Shown here piece after piece: positions 28,178 through 36,118 of a DNA stretch of 58,813 nt. The notes below the pieces were generated by a model. That model did not search any database. It was not told the origin of the DNA and was given only the letters and a program-made list of their open reading frames with translations. The translations under genes and the position numbers were made by a program. The stretch covers positions 1 to 58,813 of the forward strand of contig NZ_QJKI01000025.1 of NCBI RefSeq assembly GCF_003201855.1, given 5' to 3'. The DNA is from Rivihabitans pingtungensis. GTDB lineage: Bacteria > Pseudomonadota > Gammaproteobacteria > Burkholderiales > Aquaspirillaceae. Within the stretch, counting starts at the first letter, position 1. Each line of letters begins with the position of its first letter.

Positions 28178-29355
28178 CTGGCGCTCTCCGTTGCGCCAAG
28201 GCGCTCGGTATACAAGCTCAGAATAGGCGAAATCTGCTTAGGGTCACCCTGAAAGGTAAAAGTCAGTGCCTGAATAAATTGGATGAAATCTTCAGGCAAT
28301 GATGTGCGTCGGCTATGTTTAACGCAAAACTCCTGCCATGCCTGGGTGTCAAAAATTGGCTTTAGATCAAATGATTGCGCGTAGCCCCGCCACACGGCAT
28401 GCTGTTGATTCGGAACGGATTGGCCGCACACCACCACGCGTAAGGCGGGGCAAGCATGTAGGCGCGCCAGCACATCACGCTCCAGCCAGTCTTTGACTTC
28501 TTGTGACGCTTGCTCAAATGTATCTATCAGCAAAAGATGAGGGCGATTGAGGTTTTTACAGGCGTCAATCAAGTGCTTGCATTGCATGCTGAAAGAATTG
28601 CTGGCGCCAGTGGTAAATCCCGGAATCTCGATTTGGCGGTGCAGCACCGCCTCCAAGGTCACGCCATGTCTGCACTCAATCCGTGAGTGATCAAGTCCAA
28701 GTTCAATGGCCATACGCTGAAATTCATTGGTCAAGTGGGTTTTACCGCGCCCACTCGGGCCATGAATCAGCAGTGCACGTTTGGCCGATTGGCTTTGCAG
28801 CATGGCCTCGAAGGCGTGGAATTCGTCGTGACAGTTGGCCATGCGGCGATCAAATGGGGTGTGCAGTGTCGGCCAGGAGATGGCGGGGGGTTGGGCGGTG
28901 GCGGGGCTGGAGGCGGTGGCCGTCAGCCAGGTCAGCACATGGGCCTGGTCCTCGGGTTTGTGCCAATGGAAGCGATGATAGGCTTGCAAGCCAAGCGGTA
29001 TGCTGTTGATATCTTCCGGCGCCAGCAGCACCACGCGGAACTGGGGATTGTTAAACCCTTGGTTGTACAGCATCTGCCGCACAATATGCGCCTCGGCGGC
29101 ACAGCCGTGGCCGATCCCCAGCGGGCCGTCAGCCTCGTAACATTCATGCCAGCCTGGCGTGCAGGCAATCAGCACCTTGTCGGCTTTCTCAACCTGCTGT
29201 TGCGACCACTTCGGCCAGCCGCCATTCGGCCCGGCGGGCAGTTGGTCAGAGTCAATCACCACATTGACCCCGGCGGCGCGCAGGGTTTTTACCAATTCGG
29301 CCACGCGGGGGCTGTGGGTGTTGCTGTGTCGATACGAAATAAAAACCTGGCTCAT
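28174..29355 (-). CDS. SEFIR-domain P-loop NTPase
   Basis: The product is 393 residues. Residues 1-135 form a SEFIR domain, a TIR relative: VFISYRHSN at the start, GVNVVIDSDQLPAG, the WPKW box, and VLIACTPGW. After a linker comes a P-loop NTPase: Walker A GPSGRGKT (199-206) and Walker B LLLIDTFE (274-281), then a sensor-like VVVCGQS. The protein stops soon after the nucleotide-binding core, and the winged helix and repeats expected of a STAND/NLR protein are in the overlapping downstream gene. Bacterial SEFIR and TIR proteins often act in anti-phage defence or signalling, so an immune role is inferred. It starts 65 bases after the LytTR regulator gene, with a weak ribosome binding site. Confidence 0.82.
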   Translation of the reverse strand: MSQVFISYRHSNTHSPRVAELVKTLRAAGVNVVIDSDQLPAGPNGGWPKWSQQQVEKADKVLIACTPGWHECYEADGPLGIGHGCAAEAHIVRQMLYNQGFNNPQFRVVLLAPEDINSIPLGLQAYHRFHWHKPEDQAHVLTWLTATASSPATAQPPAISWPTLHTPFDRRMANCHDEFHAFEAMLQSQSAKRALLIHGPSGRGKTHLTNEFQRMAIELGLDHSRIECRHGVTLEAVLHRQIEIPGFTTGASNSFSMQCKHLIDACKNLNRPHLLLIDTFEQASQEVKDWLERDVLARLHACPALRVVVCGQSVPNQQHAVWRGYAQSFDLKPIFDTQAWQEFCVKHSRRTSLPEDFIQFIQALTFTFQGDPKQISPILSLYTERLGATESAR

Positions 29356-29420
29356 GGGCGGCGCGGGGGCTGGGCATGCAAGACGGGTATTGTGGCACAG
29401 CTGGCCGTGGTTGTGGGGCC

Positions 29421-30173
29421 TCAGCCCTGGCGGAACAGGTGCACATACTGCGCCGCCACCGGCAGGCGCTCGCTGCGGCCGCGCAGGCTGAGTTGCCATT
29501 TGCCGCGCTCGTCGCGGTGGGCGGCGTCTACGTAGCGCACATTCACCAGCAGGCTGCGGTGAATCGGCCAGAAGTCGTCGCTGTCCAGCTGGCTGGCCAG
29601 GGTTTTCAGCGAGCTGCGCAGCCAGTGTTCGGTGTTTTCGGTGACGGCGCGCACGTATTTGTCTGCGGCTTCCAGGTACATCACCTGCTCGATTGGCACC
29701 AGATGCACGGTGTCGCCCTGGCCGGCGCGCAGATAGCGCAGCGGCCCGGCGCCACCGTCGGAGTTGGCACTGATGCCGGGGGCGCTGGCGGTGCGCGCGG
29801 CCAGCAGGCCTTGCAGGCGCTGCACGGTGGCGGCCAGGCGCAGGGGGTCTACCGGTTTGCACAGATAGTCCACCGCCGCCACGCCAAAGGCTTCCAGCGC
29901 GTGTTCTTGATAGGCGGTGACAAACACAATCAGCGGGGCGTCGGCCTGGCCCAGTTGGTGTTGGGCCAGCAGCAGGCCGTCCATGCCGGGCATGCGGATG
30001 TCCAGAAAAGCCACGTCCGGGCGCTGGCTGGCGATGGCTTCGCGCGCGGAAAGACCATCGTGCCACAGCCCCAGGCACTCGGCCTGCGGCCAGGCCACGG
30101 CCAGGCGTTGCGCCAGGCGTTCGGCCAGGCGGGGTTCGTCGTCAACGATCAGATAGCGGGGTGTGGTCGGCAT
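29421..30173 (-). CDS. LytTR-family response regulator
   Basis: The product is 250 residues. A receiver domain (1-120) has the acidic pair DDE near residue 11, the phosphoacceptor Asp58 in FLDIRMPG and a conserved Lys in LCKPVDP. A LytTR DNA-binding domain (about 145-246) carries YLEAADKYVRA and WPIHRSLLVNVRYV. It resembles AlgR/LytR-type regulators. The gene overlaps the upstream kinase gene by 32 bases. It is followed by the SEFIR gene on the same strand, whose transcription it might control. Confidence 0.92.
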   Translation of the reverse strand: MPTTPRYLIVDDEPRLAERLAQRLAVAWPQAECLGLWHDGLSAREAIASQRPDVAFLDIRMPGMDGLLLAQHQLGQADAPLIVFVTAYQEHALEAFGVAAVDYLCKPVDPLRLAATVQRLQGLLAARTASAPGISANSDGGAGPLRYLRAGQGDTVHLVPIEQVMYLEAADKYVRAVTENTEHWLRSSLKTLASQLDSDDFWPIHRSLLVNVRYVDAAHRDERGKWQLSLRGRSERLPVAAQYVHLFRQG

Positions 30174-31221
30174 AGTGGGCGGGCAGAATCAGGCGGGCTT
30201 CTACGCCATGCGGCGCAAGCGGGGTGAGGGTGAGGCTGGCGGCGTGGCCATACAGTGCGGCCAGCCGGGCGCGGATATTGGCCAGGCCGCTGCCAGCGCC
30301 GGGGCGGGCGTTGGGGGCGTTCAGGCCCACGCCGTTGTCGCAGACGCGGATATGCAGTGCGCTGTCGTATAAATCAGCATAAATACTCAGCTCGCCGCCT
30401 TGCACGGCGGGTTCGATGCCGTGGCGAATGGCATTTTCCACCAGGGGTTGCAGCAGCATCGGTGGCAGCTGGCAGCTGGCGGCTTGCTGGCTGGCGTGGA
30501 TGCGCCAGCGCAGGCGGGCGCCAAAGCGGATGGCCAGGATGTGCAGCCAGGGTTCGATGCGCGCCAGTTCGTCGCTCAGCTGGCTGGCGGCCGGACGGGC
30601 GGTGGGTTGAGTGCGGTGCAGATAGTCGGTCAGATGGCTGAGCAGGGCGCGTGCCTCGTGGCGGGTGGGCTGGCTGATCAGCGCATCCAGATGGGCGAGG
30701 GTGTTGAACAAAAAATGCGGCTCTACTTGGGCTTGCAGCGCGTGCAGCTCGGCCAGGGTTTGCCCGCGCTGCGCCGCCTGGGCGCTGGCGCGCGCTTCCA
30801 ACAGGCGGCTGCGTTGCCATAGCCCACCCAGCAGCACGCCGCTGGCGGCCAGGGTGATGGTGAGCACAATCCACAGATTGGCGGCGGCGCTCAGCGGCAA
30901 CGGGCCGTCCATGGGCGAGGTGTCGGTCAGCCAGCTGCCCAGCGCCAGGCCGATGGCGCCGCCCAGCGGCACGGCCACCAGCATCAGCAGCGCCATCCAG
31001 TGGCGCGGCGGCCAGCTCTGGCCCCAAAAACGTCGGCGCACCAGTTCTTCCAGCAGCAGGATGCTGCCGCTGATGGTGTGGTTGTACACCAGGTTTTGCC
31101 ACAGGGTGGTGACCGACATCGGGGTAAAGATCAGCGCCAGGACAATATTGGTGAGGATGCAGCCCAGCAGCAGCTCTCGCAGCGGAAAAAAACGCGGGCG
31201 ACCCGCTTCAGCTGGCCTCAT
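30142..31221 (-). CDS. LytS/AlgZ-type sensor histidine kinase (second of a tandem pair)
   Basis: The product is 359 residues. Four hydrophobic segments fill the first 150 residues with no large periplasmic domain. The His_kinase (PF06580) box is QVEPHFLFNTLAHLDAL, where the His is the phosphorylated residue. The HATPase N box is LVENAIRHGIEP and the G boxes include DNGVGLN and GSGLANIRARL. It overlaps the upstream paralogue's stop in ATGA and the regulator gene downstream by 32 bases. It is a clear paralogue of the kinase just upstream. Confidence 0.9.
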   Translation of the reverse strand: MRPAEAGRPRFFPLRELLLGCILTNIVLALIFTPMSVTTLWQNLVYNHTISGSILLLEELVRRRFWGQSWPPRHWMALLMLVAVPLGGAIGLALGSWLTDTSPMDGPLPLSAAANLWIVLTITLAASGVLLGGLWQRSRLLEARASAQAAQRGQTLAELHALQAQVEPHFLFNTLAHLDALISQPTRHEARALLSHLTDYLHRTQPTARPAASQLSDELARIEPWLHILAIRFGARLRWRIHASQQAASCQLPPMLLQPLVENAIRHGIEPAVQGGELSIYADLYDSALHIRVCDNGVGLNAPNARPGAGSGLANIRARLAALYGHAASLTLTPLAPHGVEARLILPAHYADHTPLSDR

Positions 31222-32303
31222 GTGCGTGGTCCTGGCCGCTGGGCCGGCAGGCTCAGACGGGCTTCCACGCCGTGTGGCGCCAGTGGGGTGAGGCTCAGGC
31301 TGGCGGCGTCGCCATACAGCGCGGCCAAGCGGGCGCGGATATTGGCCAGGCCGCTGCCGGCGCCAGGCCGGGCGTGCGCGGCTTCCAGCCCCACGCCGTC
31401 GTCGCGCACGCAGATGCACAGCGCGCCGTCGTGCACCTGGGCGTCGATATGCAGCACGCCGCCGCCCACGGCGGGCTCGATGCCGTGGCGAATGGCGTTT
31501 TCCGCCAGCGGTTGCAACAGCATTGGCGGCAGCAGGCAGTGCGCGGCCTGCTCGCTGGCGTCAATGCGCCAGCGCAGGCGCTGGCCAAAGCGGATGGACA
31601 AAATACACAGCCAGGGTTCGATGCGCGCCAGCTCATCGGCCAGCGGGCTGGCCTCCTGGCGGGAGGTGGACAAGGTGCCGCGCAGATAGCGGGTAAAGTA
31701 ATCCAGCAAGTCTTGCGCCTCGTCCAGGGTGTCGTTTTGCAGCAGCGCATCCAGATGCGCCAGGGTATTAAACAAAAAATGCGGCTCAACCTGGGCTTGC
31801 AGCGCGCGCAGCTCGGCCAGGGTTTGCCCGCGCAGGGCGGTTTCGGCGTCCAGCCGGGCTTCGGCCAGCCGGCCGCGCTGCCACAGCCAGGCTGATAGTG
31901 TCAGGCTGGCCAGCATGGAAATCCCGAGCACGGCCAGCACATTGCTGAGCAAATCGCCTATCGGGCCTTCATGCAACGAAAAATGCGTCACCCACCCAGC
32001 CAAGGTGGCGCCCAGGCTGGCGCCCAGCACGGTGCTGCCCAGCAATAACAGGCCAAAGCGCCATGGCGAGGGCCAGCCGCAGCGCGTCCACAGCAGGCGT
32101 CGGCCCACTTCGGTCAGTGTGCAGATGCAGGCGCCAATCAGATGGCTGTACACCATGTTCACCCAAAAGGTGGACAGCGGCAAAATCAGCGTCAGCAGTG
32201 TGGCAATCAGGGTATTCAGCAGCAACAGGCTGAGCACCAGCTCACGCAGCGGCAGCAGCGCGATATCCGGCACGGCGCGCGCGGGTTTTACCATTGTGCC
32301 CAT
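31218..32303 (-). CDS. LytS/AlgZ-type sensor histidine kinase (first of a tandem pair)
   Basis: The product is about 361 residues with the same architecture as the following kinase: four membrane segments, QVEPHFLFNTLAHLDALL, LAENAIRHGIEP, DDGVGLE and GSGLANIRARLAALYG. The two kinases are nearly collinear and share long identical stretches in the catalytic half, while the membrane halves differ more. Start is either MGTMVKP (32303) or MVKP (32294); both overlap the end of the DUF2306 gene. The arrangement suggests tandem duplication with divergence of the sensory part, feeding one response regulator. Confidence 0.88.
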   Translation of the reverse strand: MGTMVKPARAVPDIALLPLRELVLSLLLLNTLIATLLTLILPLSTFWVNMVYSHLIGACICTLTEVGRRLLWTRCGWPSPWRFGLLLLGSTVLGASLGATLAGWVTHFSLHEGPIGDLLSNVLAVLGISMLASLTLSAWLWQRGRLAEARLDAETALRGQTLAELRALQAQVEPHFLFNTLAHLDALLQNDTLDEAQDLLDYFTRYLRGTLSTSRQEASPLADELARIEPWLCILSIRFGQRLRWRIDASEQAAHCLLPPMLLQPLAENAIRHGIEPAVGGGVLHIDAQVHDGALCICVRDDGVGLEAAHARPGAGSGLANIRARLAALYGDAASLSLTPLAPHGVEARLSLPAQRPGPRT

Positions 32304-32722
32304 AGCCAGTGCCCCAGAATCCTGTCTGGCGACAGGGTAAACACAAACGCCACACCCAAGCCTATCATCATGCCGCGCACTGCCCGGTAATGCATCTGCC
32401 GCCGGCCATGACGCAGGGCATACAGGTTTTGCCCCAGGCCGATCAGCGTCAACAGAGATAGCAGATGAATCCACGACAGATGGCCCTGGCTTTGAATCCA
32501 GAACGAACCCACCGCCGTGACCGCCATGGCCGCCATCCAGCTGACGCCCAGCCCGCGATGCAGGCCATCGCCCCGACGACGGCGCCGCGCCAGCAGCCAC
32601 AGGCCGCACAGCAGGCTGTAGCCTGCCGTCAGGGCGTGGCAGGCGATGGCAGGCGGCATGGCTCGCCACAGTTCGGACAAGGGGGGCGGCGTGATGGGCA
32701 CCGAAAGCTTCTCCAGCAGCAT
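32288..32722 (-). CDS. DUF2306-family membrane protein
   Basis: The product is about 144 residues with four hydrophobic segments. The DUF2306 pattern is visible: HRGLGVSWMAAMAVTAVGSF, then SWIHLLSLLTL, then a late His and SPDRILGHWLW. Function is unknown; the conserved histidines suggest haem or quinone binding by analogy to small membrane cytochromes, which is a guess. The stop overlaps the start of the first kinase, so it is the first gene of the two-component operon. Start is uncertain because no good ribosome binding site precedes the ATG at 32722. Confidence 0.75.
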   Translation of the reverse strand: MLLEKLSVPITPPPLSELWRAMPPAIACHALTAGYSLLCGLWLLARRRRRGDGLHRGLGVSWMAAMAVTAVGSFWIQSQGHLSWIHLLSLLTLIGLGQNLYALRHGRRQMHYRAVRGMMIGLGVAFVFTLSPDRILGHWLWAQW

Positions 32723-32934
32723 CTATCTGGGCGGCAGTGTCGCGCAGTGCGGGCCAACTTGCCAGCGGCATGCGACCAGGGCGGGGTTTGGCGGCGCGAA
32801 ACGCGGCATCTGTGCGCCACGGATTCACGCCGTGAATAAAGTATTTCACGCCCGTGCCAAGTGGTTTAGTCGCACGCCCGTGGTGAGCTGGCCGGGCCAC
32901 GCGGCAAGCTAGGCTGCCATTCCCCCGGCCGGTG

Positions 32935-33030
32935 CTGAGCGCCGCTGATCAAACCCCATTGGCGTGATTGGGTGACCTGGCCACACTGGCTTGCTCACCC
33001 TGCTGGCCGCGCTGAGTTTGGTGAGCCGTG
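32935..33030 (+). repeat. Interspersed palindromic repeat, copy 6 (degenerate)
   Basis: The copy keeps gccgctgatcaaacccc, ttggcgtgattgggtgacc, and gctgagtttggtgagcc at the end. It stands between divergent genes, not at a stop codon. The rest of 32723-33076 shows no gene; the stretch must hold promoters for the kinase operon and for the small gene downstream. Confidence 0.6.
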
Positions 33031-33076
33031 AACATCGGTGCGTGACTGAAATCAGCCCGTTGCCAAGGAGCGCATC

Positions 33077-33340
33077 ATGAGCAGCCATGTTACCCCATCC
33101 CCTGCCATCCCCCGCCACAGCGCCTCGGCGCGCGCCGTGCTGGCCGAGCTGCTGCACCACCCGCTGGCCGGACATTGGCCGGCCGAGTTTCAGGCGCTAC
33201 TGTGCGTGAATGCTGCGCGTCTGCGCGGCGAACAGGGCCAGCATGCCCAGGCCGGGCGCTGGCTGCACAAGGCACGGGCGCTCAGCCAGTGCGCTGTCAC
33301 CTTGCGCGAGATAGAGCAACTGGCCCTGATGCCGCAGTAA
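33077..33340 (+). CDS. Small hypothetical protein (87 residues)
   Basis: A strong ribosome binding site (AAGGAG, 6 bases before ATG) and normal codon use support a real gene. The product is helical, with the core SARAVLAELLHHPLAGHWPA and GQHAQAGRWLHKARAL, a little like a single TPR hairpin. No signal peptide or membrane segment is present. I do not recognise the family. The stop codon abuts a small perfect hairpin shared with the convergent ubiH gene. Confidence 0.6.
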   Translation: MSSHVTPSPAIPRHSASARAVLAELLHHPLAGHWPAEFQALLCVNAARLRGEQGQHAQAGRWLHKARALSQCAVTLREIEQLALMPQ

Positions 33341-33342
33341 GC

Positions 33343-33373
33343 GCGGCTGACAAAACACAGGTGAGTCAGCCGC
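33343..33373. repeat. Interspersed palindromic repeat, copy 7 (minimal, ends only)
   Basis: GCGGCTGAC (33343-33351) and GTCAGCCGC (33365-33373) are a perfect 9-bp inverted repeat around a 13-base loop containing aaaacacag. It looks like the two terminal repeats of the element with the middle deleted. It lies exactly between convergent stops and could terminate both genes. Confidence 0.6.
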
Positions 33374-34532
33374 CCACACCAAACACCAGATGGCCGGCAA
33401 AGGCGCGGCGCAGCGGGGCGATATTGTCCAGCAGGGTGAGCCCTAGCCCGCGTGCGGCGTTCAGCAGCGGGTCGTGGCGGTCAAACAGCTGAATCAGGCT
33501 GTGGGTAAAGCCGGTGACGGCGCGGCGGTCCAGCTGGCGTTGGCGGGCAAAGCCAGCCAGCACCGCCGCCTCGCCAATGTCGCGCGCGCCGGCCAGGCTG
33601 TCCACCAGGCCGACGGCGTCGCGCAGGCCCAGGTTCAGCCCTTGCGCCGCCACTGGGTGCATGGTTTGCGCGGCGTTGCCCACCAGCGCCACCCGGCCGC
33701 TGACCGTGCGCAGGGCAAATTTCAGCCGCAGCGGCACACAGGCGCGGGCGCCCACCCCGGTGATGGCGCCCAGCCGGTCGCCGATGGCGGCCTGCAACTG
33801 GGCGATGAAGTCGGCGTCGTCGCAGGCGGTCAGCGCCTCGGCGGCGGCGCCTTGCCGCGTCCACACCAGCATCATGGCGTCGCCGCAGGGCAGCAGCGCC
33901 AGCGGGCCATCCACGGCAAAGCGCTCAAACGCCATGCCCTGATGCGGCACGCTGACGTCCACCCGGCAGATCAGCGCCGATTGCTGGTAGTCATGCTCGT
34001 GGCGGCGCATGCCGGGCAACTGGGCGGCCAGCGCGCCGCCTTCGGCCAGCGCCACCAGCCGGCCGGTCATCTGCCGGGTGTGGCCTTGGTGGGCAAAGCG
34101 CACTTGCGCATAGGCCGACAAGGAGTGCAGCCCCTGGACTTCTGCGCCGTGAATCACCCGCACCGACGAGGCCGCCAGCGCGGCGTCCAGCGCTTGGTTC
34201 AAATCCGGGTAAGACACGGTGTAGCCCAGATGCGGCAGCTTGAGGTCGTCGCGCTGAATCAGCGTGCGGCCAAAGCTGCCTTGCTGGCTGATGTGCACGG
34301 TGTCGATGGCGGTGGCGGCCAGGCTGTCCGGCCAGCCGCCAGCGGCCAGCAGCGCTTGCTGGCTGGCGTGCGACAGCGCCAGCACGCGCGGGTCGTCGCG
34401 GCGGCCGGCGTCGTGGGCGCGCGCTTCCAGCAGGGTGACTTGCCGGCCGGCGCGCGCCGCCAGCAAGGCCAGGGTGGCGCCCACCGGGCCGCCGCCCACC
34501 ACGATCAGTTCGCTGTGTTCGGGCAGCTTCAT
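33366..34532 (-). CDS. ubiH: 2-polyprenyl-6-methoxyphenol hydroxylase-type FAD monooxygenase
   Basis: The product is 388 residues of the UbiH/UbiF/Coq6 family, which hydroxylate the ring of ubiquinone precursors. The Rossmann GGGPVGATLAL is at the N-terminus, the DDPRVLALS motif about residue 45, and the second FAD motif VALVGNAAQTMHPVAAQG (Asp usually found after G is Asn here). It sits directly behind pepP with an ATGA overlap, the same order as pepP-ubiH in E. coli, which supports the name. Two other members of this family lie in the window, so division of labour among ring positions is unresolved. The 3' end overlaps a minimal repeat hairpin. Confidence 0.85.
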   Translation of the reverse strand: MKLPEHSELIVVGGGPVGATLALLAARAGRQVTLLEARAHDAGRRDDPRVLALSHASQQALLAAGGWPDSLAATAIDTVHISQQGSFGRTLIQRDDLKLPHLGYTVSYPDLNQALDAALAASSVRVIHGAEVQGLHSLSAYAQVRFAHQGHTRQMTGRLVALAEGGALAAQLPGMRRHEHDYQQSALICRVDVSVPHQGMAFERFAVDGPLALLPCGDAMMLVWTRQGAAAEALTACDDADFIAQLQAAIGDRLGAITGVGARACVPLRLKFALRTVSGRVALVGNAAQTMHPVAAQGLNLGLRDAVGLVDSLAGARDIGEAAVLAGFARQRQLDRRAVTGFTHSLIQLFDRHDPLLNAARGLGLTLLDNIAPLRRAFAGHLVFGVGG

Positions 34533-35833
34533 GCGCGCGCCTCGGCCATCAGCGCTTCGATATCGGCCACCGTCTTGGGCGCGCCGTCGGTCAGCACCAC
34601 GCCGCCCTCGGCGCTCACCAGCACATCGTCTTCAATGCGGATGCCAATGCCGGCAAAGCGCTCGGGCACATTGGCCGCCGCGCGCAGATACAGCCCCGGC
34701 TCGACGGTGGTCACCATGCCGGCTTGCAAAGCGCGCCATTGGCCGTCCAGCTTGTAGCGGCCAACGTCGTGCACGTCCAGGCCCAGCCAGTGGCCGATGC
34801 GGTGCATGTAAAACTGCCGGTAGGCTTCTGATTCGATATTGCCGTCCACCGTGCCGTGCAGCAGGCCCAGGTCGATCAGCCCTTGCACCAGCACGCTTAA
34901 GGCGGCGTCGTTGGGCACATTCCAGGCCACGCCAGGGCGGATGGCGGCAATCGCCGCCAACTGCGCGGCCAGCACCACCTCGTACACCGCGCGCTGTTCG
35001 CCGCTGAAGCGGCCATTCACCGGAAAGGTGCGGGTGATGTCGCCCGCGTAGCCCTGGTATTCGCAACCGGCGTCGATCAACAGCAAGTCGCCATCGCTCA
35101 GCACATCGCGGTTGCCCACATAGTGCAGCACGCAGGCATTGGCGCCGCCAGCGACGATGCTTTCGTAGGCGGGGCTGCGCGCGCCGTGGCGGACAAAGGT
35201 GTGCAGGATGTCCGCTTCTACCTGGTATTCATACAGGCCCGGCTGACAGGCGCGCATGGCGCGCACATGCGCCTCGGCCGAGATGTCGCCCGCGCGGCGC
35301 AGCAGCTGGATTTCGTGGGCGTCTTTGAACAGGCGCATTTCGGCAATCGCCAGCGACACATCATGAATGGCCGGCGGCGCGGTGACGCCGCTGCGCGCCA
35401 TGCCGCGCACGGCGTCCAGCCAGCCCAATACCCGGCGATCCCAGCCGCTGTCGCGGCCCAGGGTGTAGTGCACGGTGGGCTGGTTGCCCAGCCATTGCGG
35501 CAGTTTGGCGTCCAGTTCGCTGAGCGGGTAGGCCTGGTCAAAGGCAAAGCGCTCGCGCGCGCCGTCCGGGCCGTGGCGAAAACCGTCCCAGATTTCCCGC
35601 TCCAGGTCTTTTTCCCGGCAGAACAGGATGGACTGCCCTTCCGCCGGCAGCAGCACCAGCACGGCTTCCGGCTCGTCAAAGCCGGTGAGGTAGTAAAAAC
35701 TGCTGTCGGCGCGATAGGGGTAGTGGGTGTCGGCATTGCGCACAGCGTGCGCGGCGGTAGGCAAAATGACAACGCCAGCGCCCAGCTCGGCCATCAGGCG
35801 GCGGCGGCGTTCGACGTAATGGGCTGTGGACAT
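34529..35833 (-). CDS. pepP: Xaa-Pro aminopeptidase (aminopeptidase P)
   Basis: The product is 434 residues. It removes N-terminal residues preceding proline. There is an N-terminal aminopeptidase-P domain (HYVERRRRLMAELGAGVVIL) and a C-terminal pita-bread metallopeptidase domain. Metal ligands are in LLIDAGCEYQGYAGDITRTF, the motif HRIGHWLGLDVHD, and the final Glu residues near TVEPGLYL and GIRIEDD. The ATG at 35833 gives the usual MSTAHYVERRRRL start; another ATG eight codons upstream is possible. ubiH overlaps its 3' end. Confidence 0.94.
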   Translation of the reverse strand: MSTAHYVERRRRLMAELGAGVVILPTAAHAVRNADTHYPYRADSSFYYLTGFDEPEAVLVLLPAEGQSILFCREKDLEREIWDGFRHGPDGARERFAFDQAYPLSELDAKLPQWLGNQPTVHYTLGRDSGWDRRVLGWLDAVRGMARSGVTAPPAIHDVSLAIAEMRLFKDAHEIQLLRRAGDISAEAHVRAMRACQPGLYEYQVEADILHTFVRHGARSPAYESIVAGGANACVLHYVGNRDVLSDGDLLLIDAGCEYQGYAGDITRTFPVNGRFSGEQRAVYEVVLAAQLAAIAAIRPGVAWNVPNDAALSVLVQGLIDLGLLHGTVDGNIESEAYRQFYMHRIGHWLGLDVHDVGRYKLDGQWRALQAGMVTTVEPGLYLRAAANVPERFAGIGIRIEDDVLVSAEGGVVLTDGAPKTVADIEALMAEARA

Positions 35834-35936
35834 GAACAGGATTCCCGACAATGGCATGATGCCGGCCAGGGGGATGGCCGGATACAGAATGCGCCAGTGT
35901 ACACCGGCGGCGCGGCGATGATGAAGCCAGCCAGAT

Positions 35937-36050
35937 AAGCGCCGCTCACAAACCCTTCCTGGCGTGGTTGCCCGACCTTGCCGTACTTCTTGTACTGTCT
36001 GCGGTCGTGCGCCTGGCCAGGCGCGCTGCGCTGGGTTTTGTGAGCAACGC
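35937..36050 (+). repeat. Interspersed palindromic repeat, copy 8 (full)
   Basis: This is a nearly complete copy very close to copy 2: gccgctcacaaacccttcct, ggcgtggttgcccgaccttg, ccgtacttcttgtactgtct, gcggtcgtgcgcctggccag, gcgcgctgcgctgggttttg, tgagc. It lies between the HigA-like gene end and the pepP start. Confidence 0.85.
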
Positions 36051-36073
36051 CAAGCCCGTCCGGCCAGGCCACA

Positions 36074-36100
36074 GAAAAAAATACCCCGGCAAGCCGGGGC
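36074..36100 (-). terminator. Terminator of the hydrogenase-higA transcript
   Basis: CCCCGGC (36084-36090) and GCCGGGG (36093-36099) form a tight hairpin; on the minus strand it is followed by TATTTTTTT. It is the natural end of the hyaABC-higA transcription unit. Confidence 0.8.
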
Positions 36101-36118
36101 ACAGAGAGAGAGACGTAT

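Noticed and set aside
29356..30078. Upstream extension of the SEFIR frame
   Set aside because: It overlaps the LytTR regulator gene in another frame and has shadow composition; the SEFIR motif VFISY starts right after the chosen ATG.
32304..32900. Upstream extension of the first kinase frame to 560 residues
   Set aside because: It overlaps the DUF2306 gene, which fits a known family, and reads as a shadow.
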